Shown here piece by piece: positions 24,310 to 31,961 of a stretch of DNA of 64,000 nt (its first letter is position 1; each line of letters begins with the position of its first letter). Origin of the DNA: Sulfurospirillum sp. UBA2217 (GTDB lineage: Bacteria; Campylobacterota; Campylobacteria; Campylobacterales; Sulfurospirillaceae); contig DCUJ01000002.1 in the NCBI GenBank assembly GCA_002328495.1, positions 85,388 to 149,387 on the forward strand, in the 5' to 3' direction. The position numbers and the translations under genes are program-made. The notes beneath the pieces are model-generated. The model was not told the DNA's origin, ran no database searches, and was given only the letters and a program-made list of their open reading frames with translations.

Positions 24310-25137
24310 ATGACCGTAGGTATTGTTGGATTAGGATTGATGGGTGGCTCGCTGGGACTTGCGTTACAAAATACCAAGTTGGTTGCGAAAGTTTTAGGGT
24401 TTGACCACAATCTAAGCCACTGTGAAGAAGCACTCAAACTCTCTTTGGTGCATGAAATTGTCTCTTTTAGTGACATCAAGACATGTGATATTATTTTTTT
24501 AGCAATTCCCGTAGGTGGGATTATTGCGGTTTTACAAGAACTTCAAGATATTGATGCAAAAACAACTATCGTTGATCTTGGGAGCACCAAATCAGAGATA
24601 GTTTCTTCCGTTCCCTCTTGTATTCGTGCTAATTTTATAGCAGCACACCCGATGACTGGAACTGAAAAGTTTGGTCCAAGTGCTGCTATTCAAAATCTCT
24701 ACCATGATAAAGTTGTGGTCTTGTGCGATACTGACAATAGCGGCGATATGCATAAAAATAGAGCCATTCAAATTTTTTCACATATTGGGATGAAAATTGT
24801 TTTTATGGACCCAGGCGCTCACGATGCCCATGCCTCTTTTATCTCACATCTTCCTCATGCCATCAGTTACGCACTGGCAAACAGCGTTATGGGGCAAGAA
24901 GATCCTAAAAGTATTTTGTTGTTGGCCGCAGGTGGATTTAAAGATATGAGTCGTATTGCAAAAAGTTCGCCACAAATGTGGTCTGATATTTTTAAGCAAA
25001 ATAAAATAAACCTTTTGCACTCCATAGCTCTGTTTGAAAAAGAGTTAGAAAAATCGAAAATGATGATTGAAAATGATGATTGGAGCGCATTGGAAGAGTG
25101 GATGAGTAAAGCCACAACATTGCATAAAATTCTGTAG
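24310..25137 (+). CDS. tyrA: TyrA, prephenate dehydrogenase
   Basis: 275 residues. The N-terminal Rossmann loop GIVGLGLMGGSLGLAL binds NAD(P). The central AAHPMTGTEKFGPSAA, with the catalytic histidine, and the SFISHLPHAISYALA helix are the prephenate dehydrogenase signature. It turns prephenate into 4-hydroxyphenylpyruvate for tyrosine. There is no fused chorismate mutase; the mutase activity is on PheA at 38.5-39.6 kb. It ends 20 bp from convergent fabH with a TTACATGTAA copy in the spacer. Confidence 0.95.
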   Translation: MTVGIVGLGLMGGSLGLALQNTKLVAKVLGFDHNLSHCEEALKLSLVHEIVSFSDIKTCDIIFLAIPVGGIIAVLQELQDIDAKTTIVDLGSTKSEIVSSVPSCIRANFIAAHPMTGTEKFGPSAAIQNLYHDKVVVLCDTDNSGDMHKNRAIQIFSHIGMKIVFMDPGAHDAHASFISHLPHAISYALANSVMGQEDPKSILLLAAGGFKDMSRIAKSSPQMWSDIFKQNKINLLHSIALFEKELEKSKMMIENDDWSALEEWMSKATTLHKIL

Positions 25138-25156
25138 AAAACTTTACATGTAAATG

Positions 25157-26149
25157 CTATTTACCGCCAAAACGCACCAAAGCACTGGCCCATGTAAAGC
25201 CACCACCAAAGGTGTCTAAAAGCATCAAGTCGCCTGTTTTGATACGTCCCTCTTCATAGGCGTCATTCATAGCCATAGGGATAGAAGCAGCGGAAGTGTT
25301 ACCATATTTTGCTACTGTTAAAACAGTTTTTTCAACAGGAAAATTAAGCTTAGCCCGTACTGCCTCAATGATACGAAAGTTGGCTTGATGCGGAATGAAA
25401 TGGTCCACATCGGACGATTCGATTCCATTGTTCTCCAAAATATCAATGACGTCTTTGGTTAAAGTTTTTACGGCAATTTTATAGACATCATTGCCTTGCA
25501 TTTTAATGTAATGCAGTTTATTATCGAGTGTTTCTTGAGAACAAGGGTATTTTGAACCACACCCTGGCGTAATTAAAAAATCACCGTAACGTCCATCTGC
25601 CGAGGCATGAATATCCAGAATTGCCTCATTTTTATTTTCAGTGACTCCAATAATGGCAGCCCCAGCACCATCACCAAATAAAATACACGTTCCTCGATCG
25701 GTATAGTCAATCATACTACTAATTTTCTCAGCCCCGATAAGAAGAACATTCTTTTTTGAACCCGATTCAATAAACGCTTTGGCCATCGAAAGCATATAAA
25801 CAAAACCGCTACATGCCGCACTAATATCAAAAGCCATGACATTGTGAATACCTAATTTACCAGCAATTACACACGCCGTTGAGGGCATGCACAAATAATC
25901 TGGTGATAACGTAGCACAGATAATTAAATCAATATCTTCTTTGGCAATGCCAGCACGTTCAATCGCTTTTTCTGCCGCTTTAACACCCAAATCACTGGTG
26001 GCTTCCTCACTTGAAGCGATACGTCGCTCTTTAATGCCTGTACGCTTTTCAATCCATTCATCCGTTGTATCCACCATTGTTTCAAGATCGGCATTGGATA
26101 AAATACGAGAAGGGGCATAGCCACCAATGGATCTAAGCGATGCGTACAC
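25157..26149 (-). CDS. fabH: FabH, 3-oxoacyl-[ACP] synthase III
   Basis: 330 residues from a GTG preceded by AAAGGAAG; longer in-frame extensions run into plsX and are not used. The thiolase-fold motifs are DISAACSGFVYML (catalytic Cys), HQANFRII (His) and YGNTSAASIPMAM (Asn), with the C-terminal DTFGGGFTWA. It starts fatty acid chains by condensing acetyl-CoA with malonyl-ACP. It begins 10 bp after plsX in the classic ndk-yceD-rpmF-plsX-fabH group. Confidence 0.96.
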   Translation of the reverse strand: MYASLRSIGGYAPSRILSNADLETMVDTTDEWIEKRTGIKERRIASSEEATSDLGVKAAEKAIERAGIAKEDIDLIICATLSPDYLCMPSTACVIAGKLGIHNVMAFDISAACSGFVYMLSMAKAFIESGSKKNVLLIGAEKISSMIDYTDRGTCILFGDGAGAAIIGVTENKNEAILDIHASADGRYGDFLITPGCGSKYPCSQETLDNKLHYIKMQGNDVYKIAVKTLTKDVIDILENNGIESSDVDHFIPHQANFRIIEAVRAKLNFPVEKTVLTVAKYGNTSAASIPMAMNDAYEEGRIKTGDLMLLDTFGGGFTWASALVRFGGK

Positions 26150-26159
26150 GGGCTTCCTT

Positions 26160-27152
26160 TTATGATTCAAAGATAGTAAGTTTATTTTCGATATCGGCGT
26201 TAATATTTGAACTTGAAAACGTAATAGCTTGAAAAATAGCATTTTTAACTGCTTTTGCATTGCTTTTACCATGCCCAATAATCGCACATCCATTAATGCC
26301 AATGAGTGGTGCACCACCATATTCTGCATAATCAACTTGTTTTTTTAATACTGTAAATACTTTACGCATGAGTACAGCACCTGCAATAGCTAAAGGAGAT
26401 TTTCGAATATTATGTTTAATAATTTTTGTAATAGAATCAGCAACACCTTCACTGGTTTTGAGCAAAATATTGCCCACAAAACCATCACACACGATGACAT
26501 CCACAGAACCATCAAAGATATTATTACCCTCAACATTGCCGACAAAAGAACTCATTTTCGTGAGCATTTCGTAGGCTTCTTTTGTAATCTCATTCCCTTT
26601 ACTTTTCTCTTCACCATTGGAAAGCAATCCAACTTTAGGTTGAGCAATTTTGAGAATATCTTTTGCATAAGCTTCACCCATAATGGCAAATTGAGCTAGA
26701 TGCTCAGCTTTACAATCTACATTAGCTCCTACATCCAGAACTAAACTCACTTTTCCAAAAACAGCCGTTGGCATAATGGTTGCTATCGCTGGACGTAAGA
26801 CACCTTTAAGTCGTCCTATGCGCAGGGTAGCCAAACTCATCGTAGCCCCGCTGTGACCCATAGAAACAACTGCATCTGCTTGTTTCTCTTTGACCAAATC
26901 AACCGCTTTGTAAATGGATGTTTCTTTGCGCTTCAGTGCATTCGTTGCAGCTTCGTGCATATCAAGCACATCACTCGACTCTACAAAGCTAACACGATTT
27001 AAAAAGGCATCAGGAATGAGGGGTTTAATGGCACTGACATCGCCCACTAAAATAGCTTTAAATGAGCGTTCACGCAATGCTTGAAGCGTTCCTTCGATGA
27101 TAGGACGAGGACCGAAGTCTCCGCCCATAGCATCCACTGCAATACTAAGCAT
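26160..27152 (-). CDS. plsX: PlsX, phosphate acyltransferase
   Basis: 330 residues starting LSIAVDAMGGDFGPRP, the PlsX signature, with VSMGHSGATMS, GALLMRKV-like and PLIGINGCAIIGHGKS motifs typical of the family. It makes acyl-phosphate from acyl-ACP for PlsY (17.2 kb). Its start codon immediately follows the rpmF stop, and fabH follows, so phospholipid and fatty acid initiation are co-expressed with a ribosomal protein. Confidence 0.96.
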   Translation of the reverse strand: MLSIAVDAMGGDFGPRPIIEGTLQALRERSFKAILVGDVSAIKPLIPDAFLNRVSFVESSDVLDMHEAATNALKRKETSIYKAVDLVKEKQADAVVSMGHSGATMSLATLRIGRLKGVLRPAIATIMPTAVFGKVSLVLDVGANVDCKAEHLAQFAIMGEAYAKDILKIAQPKVGLLSNGEEKSKGNEITKEAYEMLTKMSSFVGNVEGNNIFDGSVDVIVCDGFVGNILLKTSEGVADSITKIIKHNIRKSPLAIAGAVLMRKVFTVLKKQVDYAEYGGAPLIGINGCAIIGHGKSNAKAVKNAIFQAITFSSSNINADIENKLTIFES

Positions 27153-27305
27153 TTAGTTTTTATATTCGCCTGTTGTTTTATTGATACGATGTGGCATTTT
27201 CCATGTTCCATCCGTGTCTTTAACTGGCATTGGAAGAGTTACTGTATAATGTGTTCTTCTCTTTGCGCCTCTTGTTTTACTTACGCGTCTCTTAGGTACC
27301 GCCAT
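27153..27305 (-). CDS. rpmF: ribosomal protein bL32
   Basis: 50 residues reading MAVPKRRVSKTRGAKRRTH followed by the TLPMPVKDTDGTWKMPHR segment, the standard short bL32. An AAGGAG-type site precedes the ATG. It fits exactly between the yceD gene (19 bp upstream) and plsX (adjacent), the order found across bacteria. Zinc-binding cysteines seen in some bL32 proteins are absent. Confidence 0.96.
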   Translation of the reverse strand: MAVPKRRVSKTRGAKRRTHYTVTLPMPVKDTDGTWKMPHRINKTTGEYKN

Positions 27306-27324
27306 TTTATCTCCTTAATAGTAG

Positions 27325-27687
27325 TTAATTATCTGTTTCACACGAACCACAATAGTGGTAATCGCTTCTAAATGCTTCAAGTTCACTTTCACGCAATAGA
27401 TTAAAATCTATGACTCCGTCAAAGAATTCTACCACATTTAAAAGTTCATCGTTCTCTTTATCGTGATAAATGCCTTCACTCGCGAAGACTTCTACCGCTT
27501 CATTCACCTTCAATACGAATGCTTCTGCACAACGATCACACACATGCGAGATTTCACCCTCTAAGACCCCCGCACATTTCACCAGAGTTTTGCTGTGCTT
27601 TACAGCCTCCCCACTAAAATGTATGCTATCCGCATGTGCTTCAAAACGAGTTCCCAAAGAAGGAATTTTTTTGAATTCTATCGTCAT
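27325..27687 (-). CDS. YceD-family (DUF177) protein
   Basis: 120 residues. The CDRCAEAF motif and the downstream DGVIDFNLLRESELEAFRSDYHYCGSC stretch (seen as DFNLLRESE) are YceD family landmarks. The protein is always found just before rpmF. In E. coli and plants relatives take part in 23S rRNA accumulation or processing. The CxxC pairs suggest a metal site. It starts 14 bp after ndk. Confidence 0.88.
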   Translation of the reverse strand: MTIEFKKIPSLGTRFEAHADSIHFSGEAVKHSKTLVKCAGVLEGEISHVCDRCAEAFVLKVNEAVEVFASEGIYHDKENDELLNVVEFFDGVIDFNLLRESELEAFRSDYHYCGSCETDN

Positions 27688-27701
27688 TATTTTAGAAAAA
27701 T

Positions 27702-28115
27702 CTAATTAATTTCTCTTCGCGAGAAGAAAAATTCAATTTCATTTTTTGCATTTTCGGCACTGTCACTTCCATGAACAGCATTGGCATCAATACTCTCCGC
27801 AAAATCAGCACGAATCGTTCCTTTAAGCGCTTCTTTTGGATTAGTAGCACCCATCAATTCACGGTTTTTAGCCACCGCATTTTCACCTTCAAGAACCATA
27901 ACCACAACAGGTCCACTGATCATAAATTTGACCAATTCGCCATAAAATGGACGACTTGCGTGGACGATATAAAAGGCTTTCGCATCGTCAACGCTTAGTT
28001 GCATTTTTTTCATTGCTGCAATTCTTAAACCATTGGATTCAAATCTATCAACAATTTTGCCAATGACATTTTTAGCAACAGCATCAGGTTTAATAATGGA
28101 TAATGTACTCTCCAT
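27702..28115 (-). CDS. ndk: Ndk, nucleoside-diphosphate kinase
   Basis: 137 residues from the ATG behind GAGGAG; an in-frame upstream Met 45 bases earlier is less likely. The ESTLSIIKPDAVAKN opening, RPFYGELVKFM, the GATNPKEALKGTIRADF loop and the active-site histidine in NAVHGSDS are all present. It balances nucleoside triphosphate pools with ATP as donor. It heads the yceD-rpmF-plsX-fabH chain with a -10 box at 28201-28206. Confidence 0.97.
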   Translation of the reverse strand: MESTLSIIKPDAVAKNVIGKIVDRFESNGLRIAAMKKMQLSVDDAKAFYIVHASRPFYGELVKFMISGPVVVMVLEGENAVAKNRELMGATNPKEALKGTIRADFAESIDANAVHGSDSAENAKNEIEFFFSRREIN

Positions 28116-28200
28116 AAAATCTCCTCGTTTAGGGTATTTTTTGTTACGTGCGACGTTCATTGTCAGACGTTAAAAACTTTTTAGGGAATTAGAACGTGGG

Positions 28201-28206
28201 AGTATA
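28201..28206 (-). promoter_or_regulatory. -10 box TATACT of ndk
   Basis: Minus-strand GCTATACT, about 86 bp upstream of the ndk start, just past the terminator of the upstream ferredoxin gene. Confidence 0.5.
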
Positions 28207-28246
28207 GCAGAATTTTTTTTTAATATCAATACACTTTTCAAAACAA

Positions 28247-28273
28247 ACAAAGAGAGATTTTATCTCTCTTTGT
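28247..28273 (-). terminator. rho-independent terminator of the ferredoxin gene
   Basis: ACAAAGAGAGAT (28247-28258) and ATCTCTCTTTGT (28262-28273) form a perfect 12-bp stem with a TTT loop, 8 bp after the ferredoxin stop. A T-rich tract follows on the minus strand. Confidence 0.8.
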
Positions 28274-28280
28274 CTAAAAA

Positions 28281-28565
28281 CTATTCAACGCAAGCGGTAG
28301 AGCCTGTTCTTTTATCAGCACCAATATCATCACGACTTGGTTGACCTGCAAATGGAGCATCCCATACAATACAGCCTTCGGTTGGGCACGCTTCAGCACA
28401 CGCTGGAGCATCATGATGACCTACGCACTCAACACATTTATCCGCAAAAACATAATAAATGTCAGCACCTGTTGGGTTATCACTATCATCTACAATTGCT
28501 TCTACGGGACATTCGTCGATACAGGCTCCACACGCGATACAAATATCTGTAATTTTAACTGCCAT
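28281..28565 (-). CDS. 2[4Fe-4S] ferredoxin (FdxA-like), paralogue
   Basis: 94 residues opening MAVKITDICIACGACIDECP, with a second cluster set CVECVGHHDAPACAEACP, again with the 8-residue insertion. It is longer than the 20.2 kb paralogue at the C-terminus, including a further CIVWDAP. In C. jejuni I recall the fdxA gene divergent from ahpC and iron-regulated. Here a chemoreceptor gene separates the two. It stands alone between a -10 box and a strong terminator. Confidence 0.92.
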   Translation of the reverse strand: MAVKITDICIACGACIDECPVEAIVDDSDNPTGADIYYVFADKCVECVGHHDAPACAEACPTEGCIVWDAPFAGQPSRDDIGADKRTGSTACVE

Positions 28566-28604
28566 TTTTTCTCCTTAAACCTATGATTTTTTGTTCAGAA
28601 AAAA

Positions 28605-28610
28605 ACTATA
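28605..28610 (-). promoter_or_regulatory. -10 box TATAGT of the ferredoxin gene
   Basis: Minus-strand GGTATAGT followed by T-rich sequence, 39 bp upstream of the ferredoxin start and its AAGGAG site. Confidence 0.45.
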
Positions 28611-28740
28611 CCTAAACTAAATTGAAAATGGTATTAAAGTATGAAGAACTACTTATCCCTGAGAAACACTATATTATTTAACATAACTAAAAGCATAAAT
28701 AGCTTATGATAAACACATGATAAAATTTAAAGGAGATTCT

Positions 28741-30711
28741 TTGAACTCATTAGCTAAAAAAGTGACCATATTGCAAGTCTTTATCGTCACATTTTCGATG
28801 TTCGCATTCATTTTTTATATCAGCACCTATGTTGGTAATTACATAAAAAATGAAACAGAAGCAAAAATCGATTCAACTGTTTGTAACTTACATCAAACGG
28901 TTGGGATTTATAACAATTCTTTAGAAGATACGGCGGTTAAACTCTTTTCTATTTTCGAATCAGGATTTGGAAGTTTTTTTGTAAATCCTGATGAAAAAAT
29001 TAAGGTCAATGGCATTGATACACCGCTTATGAGTTCTGGAGGCTATGCGCTGAATAACAATTTTTCTAAAGTAGAAGCCTTTACTGACTTAACCGGTGCC
29101 GTCGCAACGGTTTTTGCTGCCAGTGGTGATGACTTCATTCGTATTTCTACTTCTCTGAAAAAAGAAGATGGTTCTCGGGCAATGGGAACATTTTTGGGCA
29201 CAAAGAGTCCTGCGTATGAACCTATCATGAAAAAACAACGCTATGTTGGTAATGCACGTTTATTTGGAAAAGATTATATAACAGTTTATTCTCCTATTAT
29301 TGAAGATGACAAAGTTTTAGGAATTTTATTTATTGGGTATAACTTTACAGAAGGACTTAAAAGTCTCTCTTCTGAAATGAAAAAGATGAAAATTGGGGAA
29401 CATGGTTATTTTTACGCTATTAATGCCAAGACACAAAGCTACGATGTCCATCCAAAACTAGAAGGGGCAAAAGTAAGCTCAGACATTGATAAAAAAATCA
29501 TTGAGCAAAAAAATGGTGTTCTGCGTTTGCCTGAAGAAGGTCAAGATAAACTCATTAGTTTTAAAACCTTTGATAAATGGGGATGGATATTGGTGGCAAA
29601 GGCCAATGAAAAAGATTTCCAAGAAGCCAATGATACCCTGCGCAATCGATTGATTTACGTCTCTTTGGGCATCACGATGCTTATGTTGATCATTATTTGG
29701 TTTGCTGTTAGCACCATCATCACAGCTCCTCTTAAAAATTTAATCGAAAAAGCAAAAGAACTCTCCAGCGGTGATGGGGATTTAACGCGAAAACTTGTCA
29801 TCAAAGGAAATGATGAAATTGCACAAGCCAGTATACAAATCAACCATTTCATTGAAAAAGTACGCGTACTGATTTCCAATGCAAAATCGCTTTCATCTGA
29901 GAACTCTTCAATTTCTAATGAACTTTCAAGCACATCGTTGCACGTTGAAAAATTAGTTGAAAAATCAACCACTATTGTTCATGAAACGACAGCACGTGCG
30001 ACACAAATGCAAGAGACATTAATCACATCCATTAATGAAGCCAAGAGTGGTAAAGATGACATGGCTCAAGCGAACAACTCTTTACGTACGGTTAGCAGTG
30101 CTATCATTGCGATGACGGAAGAGATTCAAAACAGTTCTGCGATAGAAATTGAACTCGCCCACAAGATTCACCAACTTAGCTCTGATGCCGCACAGGTCAA
30201 AAATGTCCTAACGGTTATTAGTGATATTGCAGACCAAACCAACCTCTTGGCTCTCAATGCTGCCATAGAAGCCGCACGTGCTGGAGAACATGGACGTGGC
30301 TTTGCTGTTGTTGCTGATGAAGTTCGAAAGCTGGCTGAACGTACTCAAAAAAGCCTTATTGAAATCAATGCAACCATTAACGTCATCGTCCAATCTATTG
30401 TTGATTCAAGTGAACAGATGAGTAGCAACTCAAAAAAAGTTGAAGCACTCGCTACAACAGCTTTTGCTGTAGAAAAACAACTCAGAGATACTTTTGGCAT
30501 TATTGATGCAGTAACCCATATAACAGAACATACAGTGGATAATTATATTCAAACAGGCAAAGATATTGAAAAAGTTATTGCTCAAATTGGAGAAATTAAT
30601 ACAATTTCGAGCCAAAACAGTCGAAGTGTTGAAGAGATAGCTGGTGCTGCAGAACACTTAAGTAAAATGACTGAAAATCTTAATAATAAACTTAACGAGT
30701 TTAGAACCTAA
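28741..30711 (+). CDS. methyl-accepting chemotaxis protein with periplasmic Cache domain
   Basis: 656 residues from the TTG placed 5 bp after AAAGGAG; the ATG at 28717 in the same frame has no ribosome site. Membrane helix 1 is near residues 10-32. A Cache_3-Cache_2 type periplasmic domain follows (TGAVATVFAASGDDFIRIST, TVYSPIIED, GWILVAKANE), then helix 2, HAMP (APLKNLIEKAKELSSGDGDLTRKL) and the MCP signalling hairpin tip TNLLALNAAIEAARAGEHGRG, here seen as EAARAGEHGRGFAVVADEVR. There is no C-terminal CheR/CheB tether pentapeptide. The ligand is unknown; such Cache domains often bind organic acids. Confidence 0.93.
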   Translation: MNSLAKKVTILQVFIVTFSMFAFIFYISTYVGNYIKNETEAKIDSTVCNLHQTVGIYNNSLEDTAVKLFSIFESGFGSFFVNPDEKIKVNGIDTPLMSSGGYALNNNFSKVEAFTDLTGAVATVFAASGDDFIRISTSLKKEDGSRAMGTFLGTKSPAYEPIMKKQRYVGNARLFGKDYITVYSPIIEDDKVLGILFIGYNFTEGLKSLSSEMKKMKIGEHGYFYAINAKTQSYDVHPKLEGAKVSSDIDKKIIEQKNGVLRLPEEGQDKLISFKTFDKWGWILVAKANEKDFQEANDTLRNRLIYVSLGITMLMLIIIWFAVSTIITAPLKNLIEKAKELSSGDGDLTRKLVIKGNDEIAQASIQINHFIEKVRVLISNAKSLSSENSSISNELSSTSLHVEKLVEKSTTIVHETTARATQMQETLITSINEAKSGKDDMAQANNSLRTVSSAIIAMTEEIQNSSAIEIELAHKIHQLSSDAAQVKNVLTVISDIADQTNLLALNAAIEAARAGEHGRGFAVVADEVRKLAERTQKSLIEINATINVIVQSIVDSSEQMSSNSKKVEALATTAFAVEKQLRDTFGIIDAVTHITEHTVDNYIQTGKDIEKVIAQIGEINTISSQNSRSVEEIAGAAEHLSKMTENLNNKLNEFRT

Positions 30712-30777
30712 GGTTGCAAAAGTCTTATTGGATAAAATTAGTCTTATTTATTCAAAGTGATTTCTAGGATGTGTTAG

Positions 30778-30783
30778 TATAAT
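30778..30783 (+). promoter_or_regulatory. -10 box TATAAT of the peroxiredoxin gene
   Basis: TTAGTATAAT, 38 bp upstream of the ATG, with an AAAAGGA ribosome site between. A PerR-type regulator gene lies convergently just downstream and could act here, but I see no certain operator. Confidence 0.6.
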
Positions 30784-30820
30784 TTCTGTAGTACCAAATA
30801 TTATTAAAAGGATTTCTACC

Positions 30821-31417
30821 ATGTTAGTAACCAATAAAGCTCCAGACTTTACAGCAACCGCCGTTTTAGGTGACAATCAAATTGTTGATAACTTTAACTT
30901 GTACCAAAATATTGGTGCAAAAGGTGCTGTTTTATTCTTTTATCCACTCGATTTTACCTTTGTATGTCCTTCAGAAATCATTGCATTCGATAAACGATTG
31001 GAAGAGTTTACAAGTCGAGGTATCAATGTTATTGCGGTTTCTATTGATTCTCAGTTCTCACACTTTGCATGGAAAAATACTCCAGTAAATCAAGGAGGTA
31101 TTGGACAAGTACGTTTTCCGATGGTAGCTGACATTACTAAACAGATTTCACGTGATTATGATGTCCTCTTTAAGGAAGGTGTCGCACTTCGTGGTTCATT
31201 CTTAATTGATAAAGATGGCACAGTAAGACATGCTGTTATCAATGACTTGCCACTTGGAAGAAACATCGATGAGATGATTCGTATGATTGACACGATGCTC
31301 TTTACGAATGAATACGGCGAAGTGTGTCCAGCAGGTTGGCAAAAAGGGGATAAAGGCATGACGGCAAGTACCGCTGGTGTGGCTGATTACCTCGCTCACA
31401 ACTCAGACAAACTCTAA
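30821..31417 (+). CDS. 2-Cys peroxiredoxin (AhpC/TSA family)
   Basis: 198 residues. The peroxidatic Cys49 sits in DFTFVCPSE and the resolving Cys169 in EVCPAGW, so this is a typical 2-Cys AhpC-like enzyme. A GGIGQVRFP segment is present as in bacterial AhpC. It reduces hydrogen and organic peroxides. No ahpF is adjacent; epsilonproteobacterial AhpC proteins are usually recycled by thioredoxin. It has its own promoter and a strong terminator and faces a PerR-like gene, the expected peroxide-stress pairing. Confidence 0.96.
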   Translation: MLVTNKAPDFTATAVLGDNQIVDNFNLYQNIGAKGAVLFFYPLDFTFVCPSEIIAFDKRLEEFTSRGINVIAVSIDSQFSHFAWKNTPVNQGGIGQVRFPMVADITKQISRDYDVLFKEGVALRGSFLIDKDGTVRHAVINDLPLGRNIDEMIRMIDTMLFTNEYGEVCPAGWQKGDKGMTASTAGVADYLAHNSDKL

Positions 31418-31423
31418 GACTCT

Positions 31424-31456
31424 AAAGTGCAAAGAGATAGTTACTCTTTGCACTTT
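31424..31456 (+). terminator. rho-independent terminator of the peroxiredoxin gene
   Basis: AAAGTGCAAAGAG (31424-31436) pairs perfectly with CTCTTTGCACTTT (31444-31456) across a 7-nt loop and ends in five Ts. It begins 6 bp after the stop codon. A TTACATGTAA copy follows directly at 31460-31469. Confidence 0.9.
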
Positions 31457-31472
31457 TTCTTACATGTAATCT

Positions 31473-31886
31473 TTACTTCTTACAAAAAGAACACGATTCA
31501 ATCGTAGCAATTAAGTCCAATCTTCCTACTTTAATCCCTTTATGTGTTTCTAAAGAGTGCTGATAAGCAACCAATGCATCATCGTAATCAATATCTTGTA
31601 TCACACCACAGTTTTGACATACTAGATGAACATGCGGATGGGAGTAAATGTCGTAATGCATTTTTCCATCAGAGATATTGACCTCTATCACAATACCTTT
31701 TTCCTTCAGTGTTGCAATATTTTTATAAACCGTTGCTAACGACATAGAGGGGTTCTCTTTTCGCAAAGCGTCATAGAGATGCTCGATGGTTGGGTGATTC
31801 TTTTTTTCAAGTTCTCTAAGCACACAAATGCGCTGAGGCGTTGCTTTTAAATCTTTTGTTTTTAATAAATGGACAAAGTCGCTCAT
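31473..31886 (-). CDS. perR: Fur-family regulator, PerR-like
   Basis: 137 residues. The winged-helix part has LKATPQRICVLRELEKKNHPT and SLATVYKNIATLKEKG. The metal-binding half has the HPHVHLVC stretch and two structural zinc pairs (CQNC and CSFC). Fur, PerR and Zur cannot be told apart with certainty, but the conserved place beside the peroxiredoxin gene and after dxs matches C. jejuni perR as I recall. PerR is an iron-dependent peroxide sensor that represses catalase and ahpC. Confidence 0.85.
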   Translation of the reverse strand: MSDFVHLLKTKDLKATPQRICVLRELEKKNHPTIEHLYDALRKENPSMSLATVYKNIATLKEKGIVIEVNISDGKMHYDIYSHPHVHLVCQNCGVIQDIDYDDALVAYQHSLETHKGIKVGRLDLIATIESCSFCKK

Positions 31887-31917
31887 GGGTTTCTCGCTCT
31901 TTTTTTCGAATCATTCC

Positions 31918-31923
31918 ATAATA
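31918..31923 (-). promoter_or_regulatory. -10 box TATTAT of the PerR-like gene
   Basis: Minus-strand TATTAT within GTGTATTATGG, 32 bp upstream of the start codon, in the 75-bp gap after dxs. It lets the regulator be expressed apart from the flagellar operon. Confidence 0.45.
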
Positions 31924-31961
31924 CACTTCAATTTAACTGAAAAAAAATCAATTAATATTTT

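Noticed and set aside
28717..28740. ATG at 28717 as start of the chemoreceptor
   Set aside because: No ribosome site precedes it, whereas AAAGGAG is ideally placed for the TTG at 28741.
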